Shown: positions 1 to 12,765, counted from the first letter of the stretch. The stretch is 64,000 bases of DNA from Emydura subglobosa (GCA_007922225.1 ML679956.1:71540111-71604110), one strand, 5' to 3'. The notes: generated by a model not told the origin, from the sequence alone. A program made the numbers and translations.

Positions 1-224
1 CAAACTTTACTTACATGTTGTACCACTTTTCCCTTCATCTTTTCAGATGGTAAGCTCTGTGGGAAAGGGACTCTGCCTAGCACGTTGTGGGATAAATACA
101 CTACACTTCCACTAGAGATGCGGTGGAGGATTTCAAAGCAATATTACTGGCTCTATTTTAGGAATTTACATGGCCCTCATTAATCTATACCTGAGCTCAC
201 AATTTTAATGTATTTATCCTCTAA

Positions 225-360
225 ACAGCCTCATGAAGGTAGGGGCAATGTTATTATCCCTGTTGTAGAGATGGGGAACTGAGGCACAGCAAGACAAAGT
301 GACATGGAGTCTGTGACACAGCAGGCAACTAAAACTAGGTCTCCCACACCGCATGCTAGC
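225..360 (-). repeat. MIR-type SINE fragment
   Basis: The plus strand shows the antisense MIR core: 'attatccctgttgtagagat' and 'ggggaactgaggcacag', then a weak 'caaagtgac'. Orientation is therefore minus. MIR is an ancient tRNA-derived amniote SINE. Confidence 0.65.
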
Positions 361-2119
361 ACCCTAATCATGGGGCATTCTTCTCACATTCTTAAATCTG
401 AGATAAACATGAAGCTTTTCAACAGAGACGCTCGTGCATCACTTCAGCCGCAAATGAGGTTAAACAAGAAGAATTTCAGGAAACAATATTTAAACCATCT
501 CTAGACATTTGCCTTTCCAACTTCCCCGCAAAGAGTACAATACAACTACTCCTACCTGCCCAAAGCAGCTGCAGACTCACTCTACTTATAATGAAGAGCA
601 GGCTCCCCAAACCTTAACTGAAAGCAACGAGTCCATGACAAGTTTGTGTGGAGTGAAAATCAGCAGCAGCATGATTTTATTAAGCTAGTTTTCCTTGTAG
701 TAACTTAATCCCCCATTTAGGAAGGTGCATTATTTAAAACTACAACAACGTCATCAGCATCAAGAGGTTCTATTGCTGTACATATATATTCCACCTCAAT
801 GCTGATTTAGAGCAATAGCTCTGTCCCCTCTTTTCAGGTCAAGAGTTTCCATGGTCATCCTTTAGGCTCTGCCAATAGCCAGGTGTCCAGCTCAGCCAGA
901 TGTGCTCATTAGATTTATTCTACCATACTGTGACTAAATGCATTCTGCCAGATTTCTACTAGGTGTGATGTATGATTCAAGTGTTCCAGTTACATTTGTG
1001 TCATTGACTGAACAAACATTCATTGTGCTAGCTATGTACTCTTATTTGTTTTTAAATATCTAACAGAAGGCCCCTGACACTTGTACTCCACAACTCTGAT
1101 CCCATTTCACCCTGCTTTATACCTGCACACAGATTCCGCACATTATAAGCGTCATTCGGGTGGTCAATTATCCCAGATGAATTTCCTCCAGAACCAGTAG
1201 ATAACTTTGACTCCTTTGGTCAACTTAAAAAGTAATTACATTAAACACTTCCTGTCGGAACATCTGCAGAGAGACTGCAGAGCTTAGGACTTCCACCCAC
1301 ATTTCACATTAGACTCCAGCAATTTGCCAACTCCTTTTGTTTGCTTTTGCCCAAAACACGAGAAGAATGTATATAAGAACTGGAGCTTGGTGAGAATGTT
1401 TTTCAATACAAATACCTTGCCTATACTACAAATTCTAACTGGGTTTGTACCAAGCTAGTGACACAGCTAGCTCTCAATAGATGCACGTTACATGGTTAAT
1501 ACTGTCAAGAACTGCAGCCGCAAACCTCTCTCCCTTCACAGGCACATTACCCGTATGGAACCCTTTCTTTACAGAGCAGAGAGGACACTCCCCAAAACCC
1601 TGGTAATTGCACTGGTTAGTCATCCTTCCGCCTAGTTCTCGGTATAATAGAACTTGCCAGAATGCTTTGCTCCACATGCTGCTGGTATCTCTCTACTTTC
1701 AGCTTGTTTTCTCACGCTGAAGCATTATGAGAGAGCTGCCCAGATTTTCCTGGACTGTACAAACACAAGCCAGATTATGACTGTGGTTCTTGTGACACAT
1801 GGTTGTGGATTTAAAGATGCAGCAATGACTCAGTGCAACCAAGTGTGCTGTATTTAATTTATGACACTCACCTAACTAATTAGAAAAGTACAATGGTATT
1901 TGTGGTGCAAATGGATCCAAAATGGATACAGCAAGTTTGGCTCACTGCACCTCAGACCACAGTTTAGTGTAAATTACATTTTGGTTTCTTCAAATCGAGC
2001 AATTTAGAATGCCCCCCTCCCCGCAACTAAAATGGCTTTTGACCAAAACAAAGATTTTTATGGAAAATTTTGGTTGAAATTTTTTTTTTCCTACAAAAAC
2101 CTGGAAACTGAGAAAGACT

Positions 2120-2351
2120 GTTACTTGCCTATAACTGGTGTTCGAGATGTGTTGCTCATGTCCATTCCAAGTAGGTATGTACATGCCTCATGCACAGTTT
2201 GCCGGAAAGTTTTCCCTCAGAAGTACCCGCAGGGACCCTCTGCCTCCTCAGTTCCTTCTTGCCAGTTGGCAACAACAGAGGGGTAGGCAGGTGGGTCCTG
2301 GAATGGACATGAGCAACACATCTCAAAGAACACCAGTTACAGACAAGTAAC
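2120..2351. repeat. Inverted repeat at the 3' side of the DIRS-like element
   Basis: Bases 2120-2169 and 2299-2351 are inverted copies of about 50 bases, nearly identical except for a 3-base insertion and a few changes. The spacer is about 130 bases. A third, direct copy of part of the first arm lies at about 2365-2403, sharing the 'catgtc.attccaagtaggt' core. DIRS elements carry inverted terminal repeats and an internal complementary region used for circularisation, so this is a plausible match. Confidence 0.65.
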
Positions 2352-2492
2352 CATCTCTTCTTCTTCAAATGCTTGTTCATGTCAATTCCAAGTAGGTGTT
2401 TCCCCAGCCAGACTAAGGAGGTGGGATCGGAGCTCAGAGAACTACAAACTGGAGCACTACACTCTGCTGAACGCAACGTCATCTCTGGCTTA

Positions 2493-3044
2493 TCAAGTGA
2501 TCGCATAATGAGCAGCAAAAGTAGGGATGGTGGACCATGTGGCTGCTCTGCAAATATCCTGCATCAGAACTTGGGCCAGACAGGTTGTCGACGAGGCCTG
2601 GGCTCCCATCAAATGGGCTGTCACTTTCACCAAGTCATAGCAGGTCCTGATGCACGAGGTAAACCACGAAGAAATTCTCTGGGAAGAGACCAGAAGACCC
2701 TTCATCCTTTCTGCCAGCACCACAAAGAGCTGGGTGGTCTTTCTGAATGACTTGGTTCTCTCTATGTAGACTGCCAATGCCCTCCTGGTGTCCAGGGAGT
2801 GTAGTCTACGTTCCCGATTGTTAGCACGTGGCTTCGGGTAGAAGACTGGAAGGAAGATATCCTGATTTACGTGAAACCAAGACACCACCTTTGGCAGGAA
2901 TGCTGGGTGGGGACAGAGTTGAACTTTATCCTTAAAAAACACTGTGTATGGTGGCTCCGAAGTGAGTGCTCTGAGTTCGGAGACCCTCCTGGCCGAAGTG
3001 ATAGCTACTAGGAATATCACTTTCCATAACAGATAATGGAGCAC
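2493..3044 (-). pseudogene. Tyrosine recombinase remnant of the DIRS-like element
   Basis: A 183-residue open frame with the pattern ITSARRVSELRAL near its N-terminus, the region that carries the first catalytic Arg of tyrosine recombinases. It ends in ICRAATWSTIPTFAAHYAI, where the HY near the end is a candidate for the nucleophile tyrosine region. In the family the enzyme resolves circular cDNA into the genome without target duplication. I cannot place the middle H-x-x-R motif with confidence. The neighbouring RT and RNase H frames on the same strand support the assignment. Confidence 0.65.
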
Positions 3045-3715
3045 AATGCAAGAGACTCAAATGGAGGTCCTGTCAATTGTGAGAGAACGAGACAGATCCC
3101 GTGGAAGGAGTAGTTGGTGAGTGGAAGGGTACAGTCCATCTAGGCCTTTCAAGAACCTGAATACCACGGTGTTAGCAAAAACCAAGCGCCCCGCCACCCC
3201 TGGATGGAAGGCTGAGATCATTGCAAGATGCACCTTAAAGCAATGACTGCGCTAGGCCCAGCTGTTTTAGGTCCAACAAGTAGTCCAGGATTGTGGGAAT
3301 TGGAGCTGACTGAGCCTGGATGCCCCTTTGGGAAGTCCATCTGGAGAACCTTTTCCATTTAGCCAGATAGCCCTTGTGGAGAGCTTCCTACTGCCTAAGA
3401 GTACCTCCCTTCCTGGTTCCCAGCGTGCCAGCTCCAGGGGATTTAACCATGGAGCTTTTAGGCCATGAGGTGAAGGAGTGTCCTGTGATCCTGCGTGTTA
3501 AGATCTGGAAGCAGTGGTAGTGTGACTGGGTTCTTTATGGAAAGGTTGAACAGCGAGGTGTGCCAGTGCAGCCAAGGCCAGGCTGGGGCTATCAGGATCA
3601 CTGATGCCGTGTCCTGCTTGATCTTCCGCAGAACCCTGAGAATAAGCGAGGTAGGTGGAAAAGCATAGAATGGTCGGTCCATGGGATGAGAAAGCCATCT
3701 GCTATCGACACCAGG

Positions 3716-5220
3716 CTATGCTTCTGAAAAGAGCAAAAACAGAAGGCACTTCCTGTTGGACCTTGCGCCAAACAAGTCTACCTGGGGAATTCCCCACCTC
3801 TGGAAGATGTTCAATACGTCTGGATGGATGGACCATTCATATGTGAGAAAAGACCTGCTGAGATTGTCTGTCAATGTGTTCTGGGCCCCTGGCAGGTATG
3901 AAGCATCCAAGTATATCAACTGAGCGATGCAGAATTCCCAAAGCTTGAGGGCTTCCTGACACAGGGGAGAGGAGTGAGCTCCACCCTGTCTGTTTATATA
4001 AAACATCACCGTCGTGTTGTAAGGACCGATACTACCTTGCCTTCCAGATGGTCTCGGAAGGCCTAACAGGCCAAACGTATTGCCCCCAGCTCTCTCACAC
4101 TGATATGGAGCAGAAGCTCTGACTGGGTCCAAAGACCTTGCATCCTTAACTGCCCCATGTGGGCCCCGCAGCCCATCGCTGAGGTGTCCGTCACCAGGCA
4201 TACCGATGGTGGAGGTGCCAAAAAGGGACCCTCACGTACACATTGTTCAGGTCACACCATCAGGTCAGAGATTCCAGCACTGATGCATGGGGGGAGGGAA
4301 GGGAACTACATGGTCTACGTTGTGATAAGCTGGCAGGTACACTGTTGCTAACCAGCTCTGCAGGGGCCTGAAATGTAGTCTTGGGTACGGCACCACGTAA
4401 GTACATGCCAGCATGTGCCCTAATAATTTCAGACAGATCCAGGCCGTCATGTGCGGGTACAGCCTCAGGTCCTCTATGTGAGAGCACAGAGCACGAAAGC
4501 GAGATTCTGGGTGGGAAGCTCTGGCTAGATCTGCATCCAGTACTGCTCCGATAAACTCTATTCACCTGGTGGGGATCTACGTCAACGTTTGGACATTGAG
4601 GATAAGCCCCAACCTGTCGAACATGGTCCTGATGAACGTCACGTCTGCCTATATCTGAGCCCCGGTTTGCCCCTTGATTAAACCAGTCATCAAGGTAGGG
4701 AAACACCTGTACTTCTCTCTTCCTCAAGAATGCCACTACCACCGCCATACACTTGTTGAACACATGGGGAGTCGCTGAAAGGGCAACTGGTAGTGCCCTT
4801 GACCGACGATAAACCAAAGGAATTTCCTGTGGTCAGGAAAGATAAGTCTTTCAAGTCGAGGGTAGCATACCAATTGCCTGGATGCAGGAATGGGATAATC
4901 GAGGCCAGGGTAACCATACGAAATCTCAACTTCATGAGGTTTCGGTGGTCAAGAATAGGACAGAGCCCTCCCTTCACTTTCGGGATTAGGAAATACTGGG
5001 AGTAAAACCTGTTCCCTCTGAGATCCCTGGGGACCTCTTCTACTGCTCTGACTTCTAGGAGCGTCTGCACCTCCTTCTGAAGGAGTTGCTCATGAGAGGA
5101 GTCCCTGAAGAGGGACTGAGAAGGGGAGGGAGGGTGGGAAGGGGGAATGAATGAAATTGGAGAAAACATCCCAGTTTCACAGGGCAAAGGACCCACTGGT
5201 CTGATGTAATTTGGTACCAT
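3716..5220 (-). pseudogene. RT and RNase H remnant of the DIRS-like element
   Basis: Three overlapping minus-strand frames cover one original reading frame broken by shifts. The first, 4690-5220, has the palm approach FYSQYFLIPKVKGG, then PILDHRNLMKLRFRM and the motif A block YATLDLKD. The second, 4260-4817, has motif C YLDD followed by W. The third, 3716-4201, has the RNase H-like block MFYINRQGG and the LPGAQN...DNLSR end typical of DIRS and related elements. Frameshifts lie around 4700-4820 and 4200-4260. The protein is not expressible as it stands. Confidence 0.72.
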
Positions 5221-6368
5221 GGACTGTGAAATTGGGATAAATGGAGCAAAAACAAGGGTAGATCCAGGGATGTGAGTGCAACGCCATCTTTGGGTGCATC
5301 CTCAAAAGTTCTGTTCCCCCCCTCTCCCCCCGAGGGCTGTCTGGGTTGACCAGAGCTCCTGCAGAAAGGGGGATTTTGGGGCCACCATCTATTACCACTT
5401 CTATCCCTTCGGCAATTTAAGTCCTGTCTGGATGAGCCCTGGTAGAAGCAGGGCATAGGTTGCAGCCTGAATAGCCTCCTCTGCGGGGCTTGTGTATGAA
5501 GCCCCAAGGATCTTAGAGAAGCCCAGGGGATCCTTTAAGCTGTACAGCTTTCCATCAGTCTGTAAGGAAAAAAAAAGGCTGGCCCCTCAAATGGGAGGTC
5601 CTGGATGGTGACCTGTACGTTGTGTGGAAGACCCAAATCTTGGAGCCAGGAGCTGTCTCATTGCCATTCCTGATGACATTGCTCTCACAGCTGCAGCGGC
5701 ACTGTCCAGGGCCGCCTGCAGTAGAGCTTTAGAGACTGCTTTACCTTCTTTGACTTGCCCCGCAAACTCTGTCTTGGAGTCAGAAGGCAGTGAGTCTGTA
5801 AACTTTTCTAGCGACAGCCATGAGTTGAAGGCATACCTATTTAGGATAGCCTGCTGGTTAGCTATCCAAAGTTGGAGAGGTCCAACTTCTTAGCATCTTT
5901 CACCTTCGGGGTCTCCACGGTGCCACGTGCAGCACTTGTCAAGTGGGAAGGTCGTTGTCTCATACCCAACGCAAGCAATTGGGATCTTGCTGAGAGAGAC
6001 CCCTGGACCTAATGGTATGCCCATGGGGTCCAAAAGGTGCCACTCCAAGGCCCACGGTATCGCAAATGGCTGCGTCTCTTGCCTGTGGCGCCTGCTAGGG
6101 TGCCAGCTCCTCCTAAAGTCCTAGAGTCTCTGAGTCAGAAAAGAGCTGCTCACTCCTCGGTGACCACGGAGAGGTGGTGCTGGGCAGTGCCGGGGAGTGG
6201 CACCAGGGGGATCTCGACCTCGCCATCATGGCTGGATTGCCCTTGGATGGTACCGACAGTCTCTTCAGTGCCAACTCACGCTCTGGAGGGCAGCTAGATG
6301 GTGGAGGAGATGTCTCCTCAATAAGTTCTCTGGCCACCTCAAATGTCCCTGGAGTGGAAGGAAGCTGG

Positions 6369-6393
6369 ATGTCCTCCTCCTCCTCCTCCTCCC
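6369..6393. repeat. Short TCC triplet repeat
   Basis: About eight TCC units in the gag-like part of the DIRS-like element. On the minus strand they encode the Glu run of that frame. Confidence 0.8.
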
Positions 6394-7299
6394 TCTCCCT
6401 GCATGAAGAGTCCACTGGTACTGGACTCAACGAGGTTCTTCTCTGGCCCCGAGTCAACAGTACTGAGGTTGAGGGCTGGGGACTCATGTCCTGGCACTGG
6501 TCACACCCTGGTAGCCTCTGTAGGCTTGGACTTAGGGGTCGGAGAGCACCCTCTGGCCCTGCTCCTCTTCTGTGTGCCGGAGAATGGGAGTGGTGCCACT
6601 TTTCAGAGCATCTTGGGCCCCTCGGTGCTGGGGATTGCTGCTACTGCAGCTCCTTTGGTGCTGGCGACGCCTGTTGGTGCCGAGGCTCCCTTTGCACCAT
6701 TTATTTTCTTGCCACCAGTTCTTTAGTAGCAGCTGGGGCACTCTGCAGTTTTTAAAATGGAACCCAAGATTCCTGAGTCTCACCATTCCTCACTTTCACA
6801 GATATTTGCTGACAACCACTGGAAAAGTGGGCATCTCCTCCCGTTCTAGCGCTGGTCCACAGACAAAGACAACCTACTCTTGCCATCACTAAGTCAGTTA
6901 ATTCACATGGCAAAGGGACATGAAATGGATCTAAAAGTTCATACCCAGCTGATGACCCATGTGGGTGTCAATATGATGCTACATGACAATGTGTTTTCTC
7001 AGTTTGCTTTTTTAATAATCTAGTAACTAAGAGCTACATTAAGGTTGCAAAATTAAGCACTGACAAATTAGGAAATGCCAGAGCTATGGTTGCCTTTGCA
7101 ACCATAATACTGTCTTTATGTACATGATCACATACTATTTTTTCCACAGGACCCCTACCTCTGTCAGTGCAGACGATGGACGGAGCTCATTTAATGAGCA
7201 GCTACTCAATATTTTATTTTAATCTCATTATTCAGTGTGTGGCCTCAGGACTTGTTCACTGAATACTATTCAAACCCTGCTCTGAAAAAAGAAGTATTA

Positions 7300-7470
7300 A
7301 TTTCCTCAGTCTTTTCTATAGTGCTCATCACTATAGTACACAAGTGCTTCACAAATATTCAGTCATTAGATCCACAAAACCCATGTGACATGAGTGGGTA
7401 TTATCATCCCTACTTTACAAATGGGAAGCTCAGGCACAGAAGGTTTAAGGTCAAAGGTATCCAATAATTT
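7300..7470 (-). repeat. MIR-type SINE fragment
   Basis: The antisense core is visible as 'gggtattatcatccctactt', followed by 'tacaaatgggaagctcagg' and 'cacagaaggttta'. It lies 0.8 kb downstream (in gene sense) of OXSR1 exon 4. Confidence 0.65.
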
Positions 7471-8302
7471 TAGGTACCCAAGTTGAGATGTCTACCGCAT
7501 GATTTTTCAGCACATTTAGCATCATACAGCACTTTATTATACAGAACTCAAGCCTAACTCAACTCCCACTCACTTCAGCTGCAGCTGTGAGGACTCAGCA
7601 CTTCTGCAACCAGACCCTATGGGCTCAAGTTGGATACACCGTAAATGAGGAACACACAATTTGCAACCAGCTACAAAAAGCTTGATTTAATTGGATATGC
7701 CCAGCATCTGTGGCAGAGGCAAGGACAGAATCAAATTCTCCAGGCCAGCATTTGACTGATTTAACCATCCTTTCTCTTTCTGCAATCCCCTGCCTTGTTC
7801 ACGACACAACTTCGAACTTCTGCAGCAAGTGAGGCCCAACGGACAATGGGTTTCATTTGCTACACAACCCTGATTCATACCCACAGGAGATCCATCCTGT
7901 GCACTGAATGAGGTAGGGCCCTGTGGAAAAGTCAGTATTTAATCATGTAATTAAGACTATCATAATGCACATGCACAAGGGGATTTCCTAACTTTTGAGT
8001 GCTTGACTTTTCAATCTTAATAATGTTCTTTTAACATACACAAAGCTATGTAATTCAAATATATATAATGCCTTGCCGCTCAGGCCAAAATACATGGCAG
8101 CCCCTTTCAGTATTGTTCTTCAGCCTTCACATACCATCTTGTTTCAATTCCGACATTTCTGCCAGACACTACATATAGTGTTACAACTGGTTTAGGGGTA
8201 GCTCAGAAGAAACATTTTCCACATACATTGTGTGTGAGCAAGCCAAGAAGAACTTCTACAGTACTGAGAAACTCTTGCACTATGGGAAAGCAAAAAGAGT
8301 AC

Positions 8303-8444
8303 CTGTGGATTTGTCCATTTTTATGCAGATATTCCAGTCCCTCCAGCACCTCCTTTAGGATTGTGGCTATACTAGGTTCATCCAGGACTCCATTCTTGTG
8401 TTCCCCTTTTGCCACAATGTGTTTAATAACATCCAGAACAGACC
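8303..8444 (-). CDS. OXSR1: OXSR1 coding exon 4 (kinase C-lobe start, ends within HRD)
   Basis: This 142-base exon encodes the end of glycine 98 to the first two bases of arginine 145. Reading in frame gives [18 protein letters not shown], then [18 protein letters not shown], then [10 protein letters not shown]. The last codon is the R of the HRD catalytic loop, split by the intron, so the catalytic aspartate (expected D146) is in exon 5 outside this window. The acceptor is TTTTCTCCCTAG; the donor is GTACTC. An open frame continues past the donor, but it loses all kinase similarity there, which fixes the exon end. Compared with human OXSR1 as I remember it, only a few conservative changes are seen (for example I to V and R to K). 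Confidence 0.96.
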
Positions 8445-10079
8445 CTAGGGAGAAAACAAAAGTTAAACATTCTTTAGCTTAAACTAGAAGGAATTATTCC
8501 ACATGATTAAATGCCATCTACATAGTCATCTTGTGTGTAAATCAAGGAAGCCTGGAAAATAAGTGGAGGGATTAGATTTAAAGTCAGTAGCACCCATTTT
8601 ATTTCCAAATAAAACAGATAAAATGGCACCCTCTCCATTCCAAAAAGATGCACTGAAGGACTTTTACTTGTGCTTTCTTCATGGTTTTACTGGAAGTGTT
8701 TAAGGCCCCCATTTTTATCTAGTCAGTGATGGTGAAGGTCTTACAAATCCTCAATAGTACAAACATCCACAAACACACACCACTAGTTTGGCTGAAAAGT
8801 TTGTCAAGAAGTCCAATACCAGTTATAGTTAGGAGCGTGCCTAGTTCTGGGAATAGTTTGTCAGTTGATACAGATCCTGGAGCACAGATGTTGAGAAGGC
8901 AGATGTTTTGGCACCAATTCAATTTAAGAGCAGGGAGAGGAAATGGAGAAGTAGGGATCGAATTGTTACTATTCAAACTAAAATTCTACTAAATTTTATT
9001 TCCCAGTTGCTAATATTGGTACTATTCCTAATAGTTAATCGTCAGCATCTCTTTTTAAGGGGAAAAACAGATAGAGAGCGTATGAATTTAAAATGTTTGT
9101 AACAAATTACTTCCTCACTATGTACAGAATTGGAGTTGAGCTAAATCCTTCTGGAGATGTATCAATACAGCTCCTCTTCCTGAAGGGGTGTGAATTACAT
9201 CATCCTGGATGACAAACCATGCTTTACAGACCAAATCAGCTCTTTGAATTGTACCCAAGTATAAACTGGGAATTGGCACAGAGACTGCCACTTCCCATAT
9301 GTCGTGACCAGCTGATGTGTTTGTGCCAACATTCTCTGTATTTTCATGTGGGGACTGGAAGACCTTATATTTGGGATTTACTACTCCCATTGGCCAGAGA
9401 ATTGAACGTCAAAGTATGATGTACAACCTGCCTCTAGTCTCGTGGGCTATACTGTAATAGGGAGTTGAGTATCCAATGGTCAATGTCTGCATATCTGGTT
9501 TTCTATTATTTAACCTTTGTATATACAACTGTAGGGAGCTTTACTGATACAAGTAAAAAACAAGACAATGTCAGCAATAGTAATGGGTTTTGGAAAGAAT
9601 TAGAAAACCAGGCGTAATCTCAAAGCATAATCAAATTCTGGTCCTAAGCTATTTTGCTTATGTCCTTGTGTAGTATACTTAGTCAAAGAACATTTCAGTA
9701 TCGAATTAGCTAGTTATAAGAGTTAAGAGTTCATTCAGTCTAACTTGTGATTAAAATCACAAAAGAAAATAGAACATGTTTCAACTTGTTACAGAACAGT
9801 GAAAAGCCAATAAGGGTTTAAAATTGGCATGGATTAAAAACACTAAGACTTACTCATATGTATTTTGATTACTAATGAATTTGAAGAATGTGCCAGTTAA
9901 CACTTCTAAGCAGATATAGAGTAGAACCTTATGGGAAAGAACACAGTGAAGGATTTTTTTTTTTAATTATGTTATAGATGCCTGTGAAATTCTGGGATTT
10001 TTTAAAAATATTTTAGGTGTGGTTTTTTTGTTTTTAGGAAATTTTGCATTATTTTGTTTTATCCATTTTATCCACATGG

Positions 10080-12376
10080 GAGAGGGGAAGTTGGGTCCTG
10101 CCTCTGGGGAGTTGGGAGGCCTTGTGTATGGGACGCGGGTATTTCAGAAGGTAGATAAATCTACTAGGGGAGAAGCTGTTCTAGATTTGATTGTGACAAA
10201 TAGGGAGGAACTGGTTGAGAATTTGAAAGTGGAAGGCAGCTTGGGTGGAAATGATAATGGAATAGTAGAGATCATGATTCTAAGGAATGACAGGAGAAAA
10301 ACCAGCACAAAAAAGATAATGAATTTCAAGAAAGCAGACTTTAGCAAACTCAGGGAAATTGGTAGGTAAGATCCTGTGGGAAGCATGTCTAAGGGGGGAA
10401 AACAGTTCAAGAGAGCTGGCAGTTATTCAGTGAGATATTAAGGGCACAAAAGCAAATCATCCCACTGCGTAAGAAAGATAGGAAGTATGGCAAGACACCA
10501 CCCTGGCTTAACCACGAGTCTTCAGTGATCTGAAACTCAAAGAGAGCCCTACAAAAAGTAAAAAACTAGGTCAAATTATAAAGAATGACTATACAAACAC
10601 CACAAGCATGTAGGGACAAACTTAGAAAGACCAAAGCACGAAATGAGATTAAACTAGCTAGACAAAATGTAACAAGAAAACATTCTATAAATATATTAGA
10701 AGCAAGAGGAAGACCAAGGACAGGATAGGCCCATTACTCAATTGGGGAGGCATGGGGGGAAGGAGGAAACTAACAGAAAATGTGAAAATGGTAAAAGTGC
10801 TAAATGACTTATTTGTTTTAGTTTTCACTGAAAAGGTTAGTAGTAATTGGAAGTCTAACATAGTGAATGCCAGTGAAAATGAGCTAGGATCAGAGGCTAA
10901 AATAGGGAAAGAACAAGTTAAAAACTACTTTAGACACGTTAGATGTCTTCAAGTCATTGGGGCCTGATGAAACGCATCCTAGAATACGCAAAGAGCTGAC
11001 TGAAGAGATATCTGAGCCATTAGTGATTATCTTCAAAAAGTCATGAAAGATTGGAGAGATTCCGGAGGACAGGAAAAGGGCAAACAGAGCCAATCAATAA
11101 AAAGGGAAATAAGAACAACCCAGGGAATTACAGACCAGTCCAGTCGGCTTATCTTTAGTACCCAGAAAGATAATGGATCAAATAATTAAGCAATCAATTT
11201 TTCAAATATCTTGAAGATAATAAGGTGATAAGTAACAGTCAGCATGGATTTGTCAAGAACAAAATCATGTCAAACCAACCCGATAGCTTTCTTTGACAGA
11301 GTAACAAGCCTTATGAATAGGGAAAAAGTGGTACATGTGGTCTAGACTTTAGTAAGGCTTTTGATATGGTCTTGCATGACCTTCTCATAAACAAACCAGG
11401 GAAATGCAACCTAGACAGAGGTATTATAAGGTGGGTGCATAGCTGGTTGAAAAACTGTTCCCAGAGAGTAATCATCAGTGGTTTGCAGTCAAGTTGGAAG
11501 GGCATATCGAGTGGGGTCCCACAGGGATCAGTTCTGGGTCAGATTGTGCTCAGTATCTTAATCAATGATTTTGATAATGGCATAGAGTTTGTGGACAATA
11601 CCAAGCTGGGATTGGCTGCAAGTGCTTTAGGATTAAAATTCAAAGTGATCTGGACAAACTAGAGAAATGGTCTGAAGTAAATACGATGAAATTTAAAAAA
11701 GACAAATGCAAAGTACCCCACTTGGAAGGAACAATCTGTTGCACACACATAAAATGGCTGCCTAGGAAATATTCCAGAAAGGGATCTAGGGATCATAGTG
11801 GATCACAAGCTAAATAGGAGTCAACAGTGTAACACTGCTGCACAGAAAGCAAACAATTCTGGGATATATTAGCAGGAGAGTTATCAGCAAGATATGAGAA
11901 GTAATTCTTCCACTTTACTCCACACTGATTGGGCCTCAACTGGAGTATTGTGTCCAGTTCTGGTCGCCACATTTCAGGAAAGATGTGGACGTATTGGAGG
12001 AAGTCCAGAGAAGAGCAACAAACATTATTAAAAGTCTGGAACACATGACCTATGAGAGAAGATACATAAAAGATTGTTACAAGGAGGAGGGAGAAAAATT
12101 CTCTTTAACCTCTGAGAATAGGACAAGAAGCAATGGGCTTAAATTGCAGCAAGGGCAGTTTAGACTGGACATTAGCAAAAAATTCCTGTCAGGGTAGTTA
12201 GGCACTGGAATAAGTTGTCTAGGGAGGTTGTGGAATCTCCATCATTGGAGATTTTTAAGAGAAGGTTAGATAAAACTGTCATGGATGGTCTAGATAATGC
12301 TTGGTCCTGCCTTAAGTGCAGGGCACTGGACTAGATGACCTCACGAGTTCCCGTTCAGTCCTACACGTCTATGATT
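10080..12376 (+). mobile_element. CR1 LINE, long 5'-truncated copy with dead ORF2
   Basis: Plus-strand remnants follow the CR1 ORF2 order. The end of the endonuclease region is at 10140-10300 ([20 protein letters not shown]). RT blocks at 11340-11640 include LDFSKAFDMVLHDLL and SGVPQGSVLG. The connecting region at 11930-12050 has LEYCVQFWSPHFRKDVDVLE then VQRRATNIIKSLEH. The copy ends at the CR1 3' tail 'tctatgattca' near 12366-12376. The RT catalytic block that should read FADDTKL appears as FVDNTKL (about 11588-11608), losing one catalytic aspartate. Many stops and small indels confirm it is inactive. Confidence 0.9.
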
Positions 12377-12664
12377 CAATGCCATTCTCTGAGCAATTAT
12401 AGCCAACTACAGTATACTTATTAGTCCAAGACCACTACTGCTTTAGGATTTAGACAGTCTTCTCACTTTCACTGATGAATACTCCTAAGATCCTTGTACA
12501 GTCAGAGATCTTTTTATCTTTAAAGATCCTCTCCCCCACCAGTGGAGTACTCTCTTCCTATCTGAGCTAAATATTTCTAACTCCCTGAAATAAAATGGGC
12601 ACATTCAATTATTTAATCAAAGTCAGCCCTATGCAAGATGGAGAACATGCTCTATAGGAAGGTC

Positions 12665-12765
12665 ACAATATTTTTTATATAGCACTACAGATTGACACAG
12701 CTGCTTTGCACAACAGCATGCCTCCATCCCAAGGAGCTCACAATCGAGAGGCGTAAATGGGAATA
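12665..12765. repeat. SINE-like dispersed fragment
   Basis: A short match to the common reptile pattern 'tatagcactacag...tttgca' then 'cccaaggagctcacaat', often linked to MIR/CORE-SINE or LINE 3' ends. Little else can be said. Confidence 0.35.

Larger units (their letters stand above)
2120..6890 (-). mobile_element. DIRS-like tyrosine-recombinase retrotransposon, degenerate
   Basis: Broken minus-strand frames occur in the order gag-like, RT, RNase H, tyrosine recombinase. The gag-like part (about 5500-6760) has a Glu-rich low-complexity tract. The RT shows the GNWYATLDLKD block near 4830-4860 and PYLDDW near 4690. The RNase H-like part at 3716-4201 has the YINRQGG block and ends in LPGAQNTLTDNLSR. 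A recombinase-like frame at 2493-3044 has the TSARRVSELRAL block that carries the first catalytic arginine. No integrase or flanking LTR is seen, and inverted repeats lie at its 3' side. This suits the DIRS order, whose members insert through a tyrosine recombinase. Frames change several times, so it is dead. The 5' end near 6.9 kb is a guess; no matching left terminal repeat was found. Confidence 0.75.
1..8302 (-). other. OXSR1 intron 4 (5' part) and its unassigned stretches
   Basis: The donor GTACTC lies at 8302-8301; the acceptor is outside the window, so the intron is longer than 8.3 kb. It is occupied mainly by the DIRS-like element (2.1-6.9 kb) and two MIR-like fragments. In 361-2119, 6900-7290 and 7480-8302 I see no gene and no clear repeat, apart from a low-complexity, A/T-rich stretch at about 2035-2100. 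I looked for exon 5 (starting with the aspartate of HRD) on the minus strand and did not find it. Confidence 0.75.

Noticed and set aside
6113..6755. Overlapping long frames on both strands at 6.1-6.8 kb
   Set aside because: The minus-strand reading fits the gag-like part of the DIRS-like element; the plus-strand frames are its antisense shadows.
8203..8302. Continuation of the kinase frame past OXSR1 exon 4
   Set aside because: After HR the residues (YSFCFPIVQ) no longer resemble any kinase and a GT donor stands at the boundary; this is intron 4.
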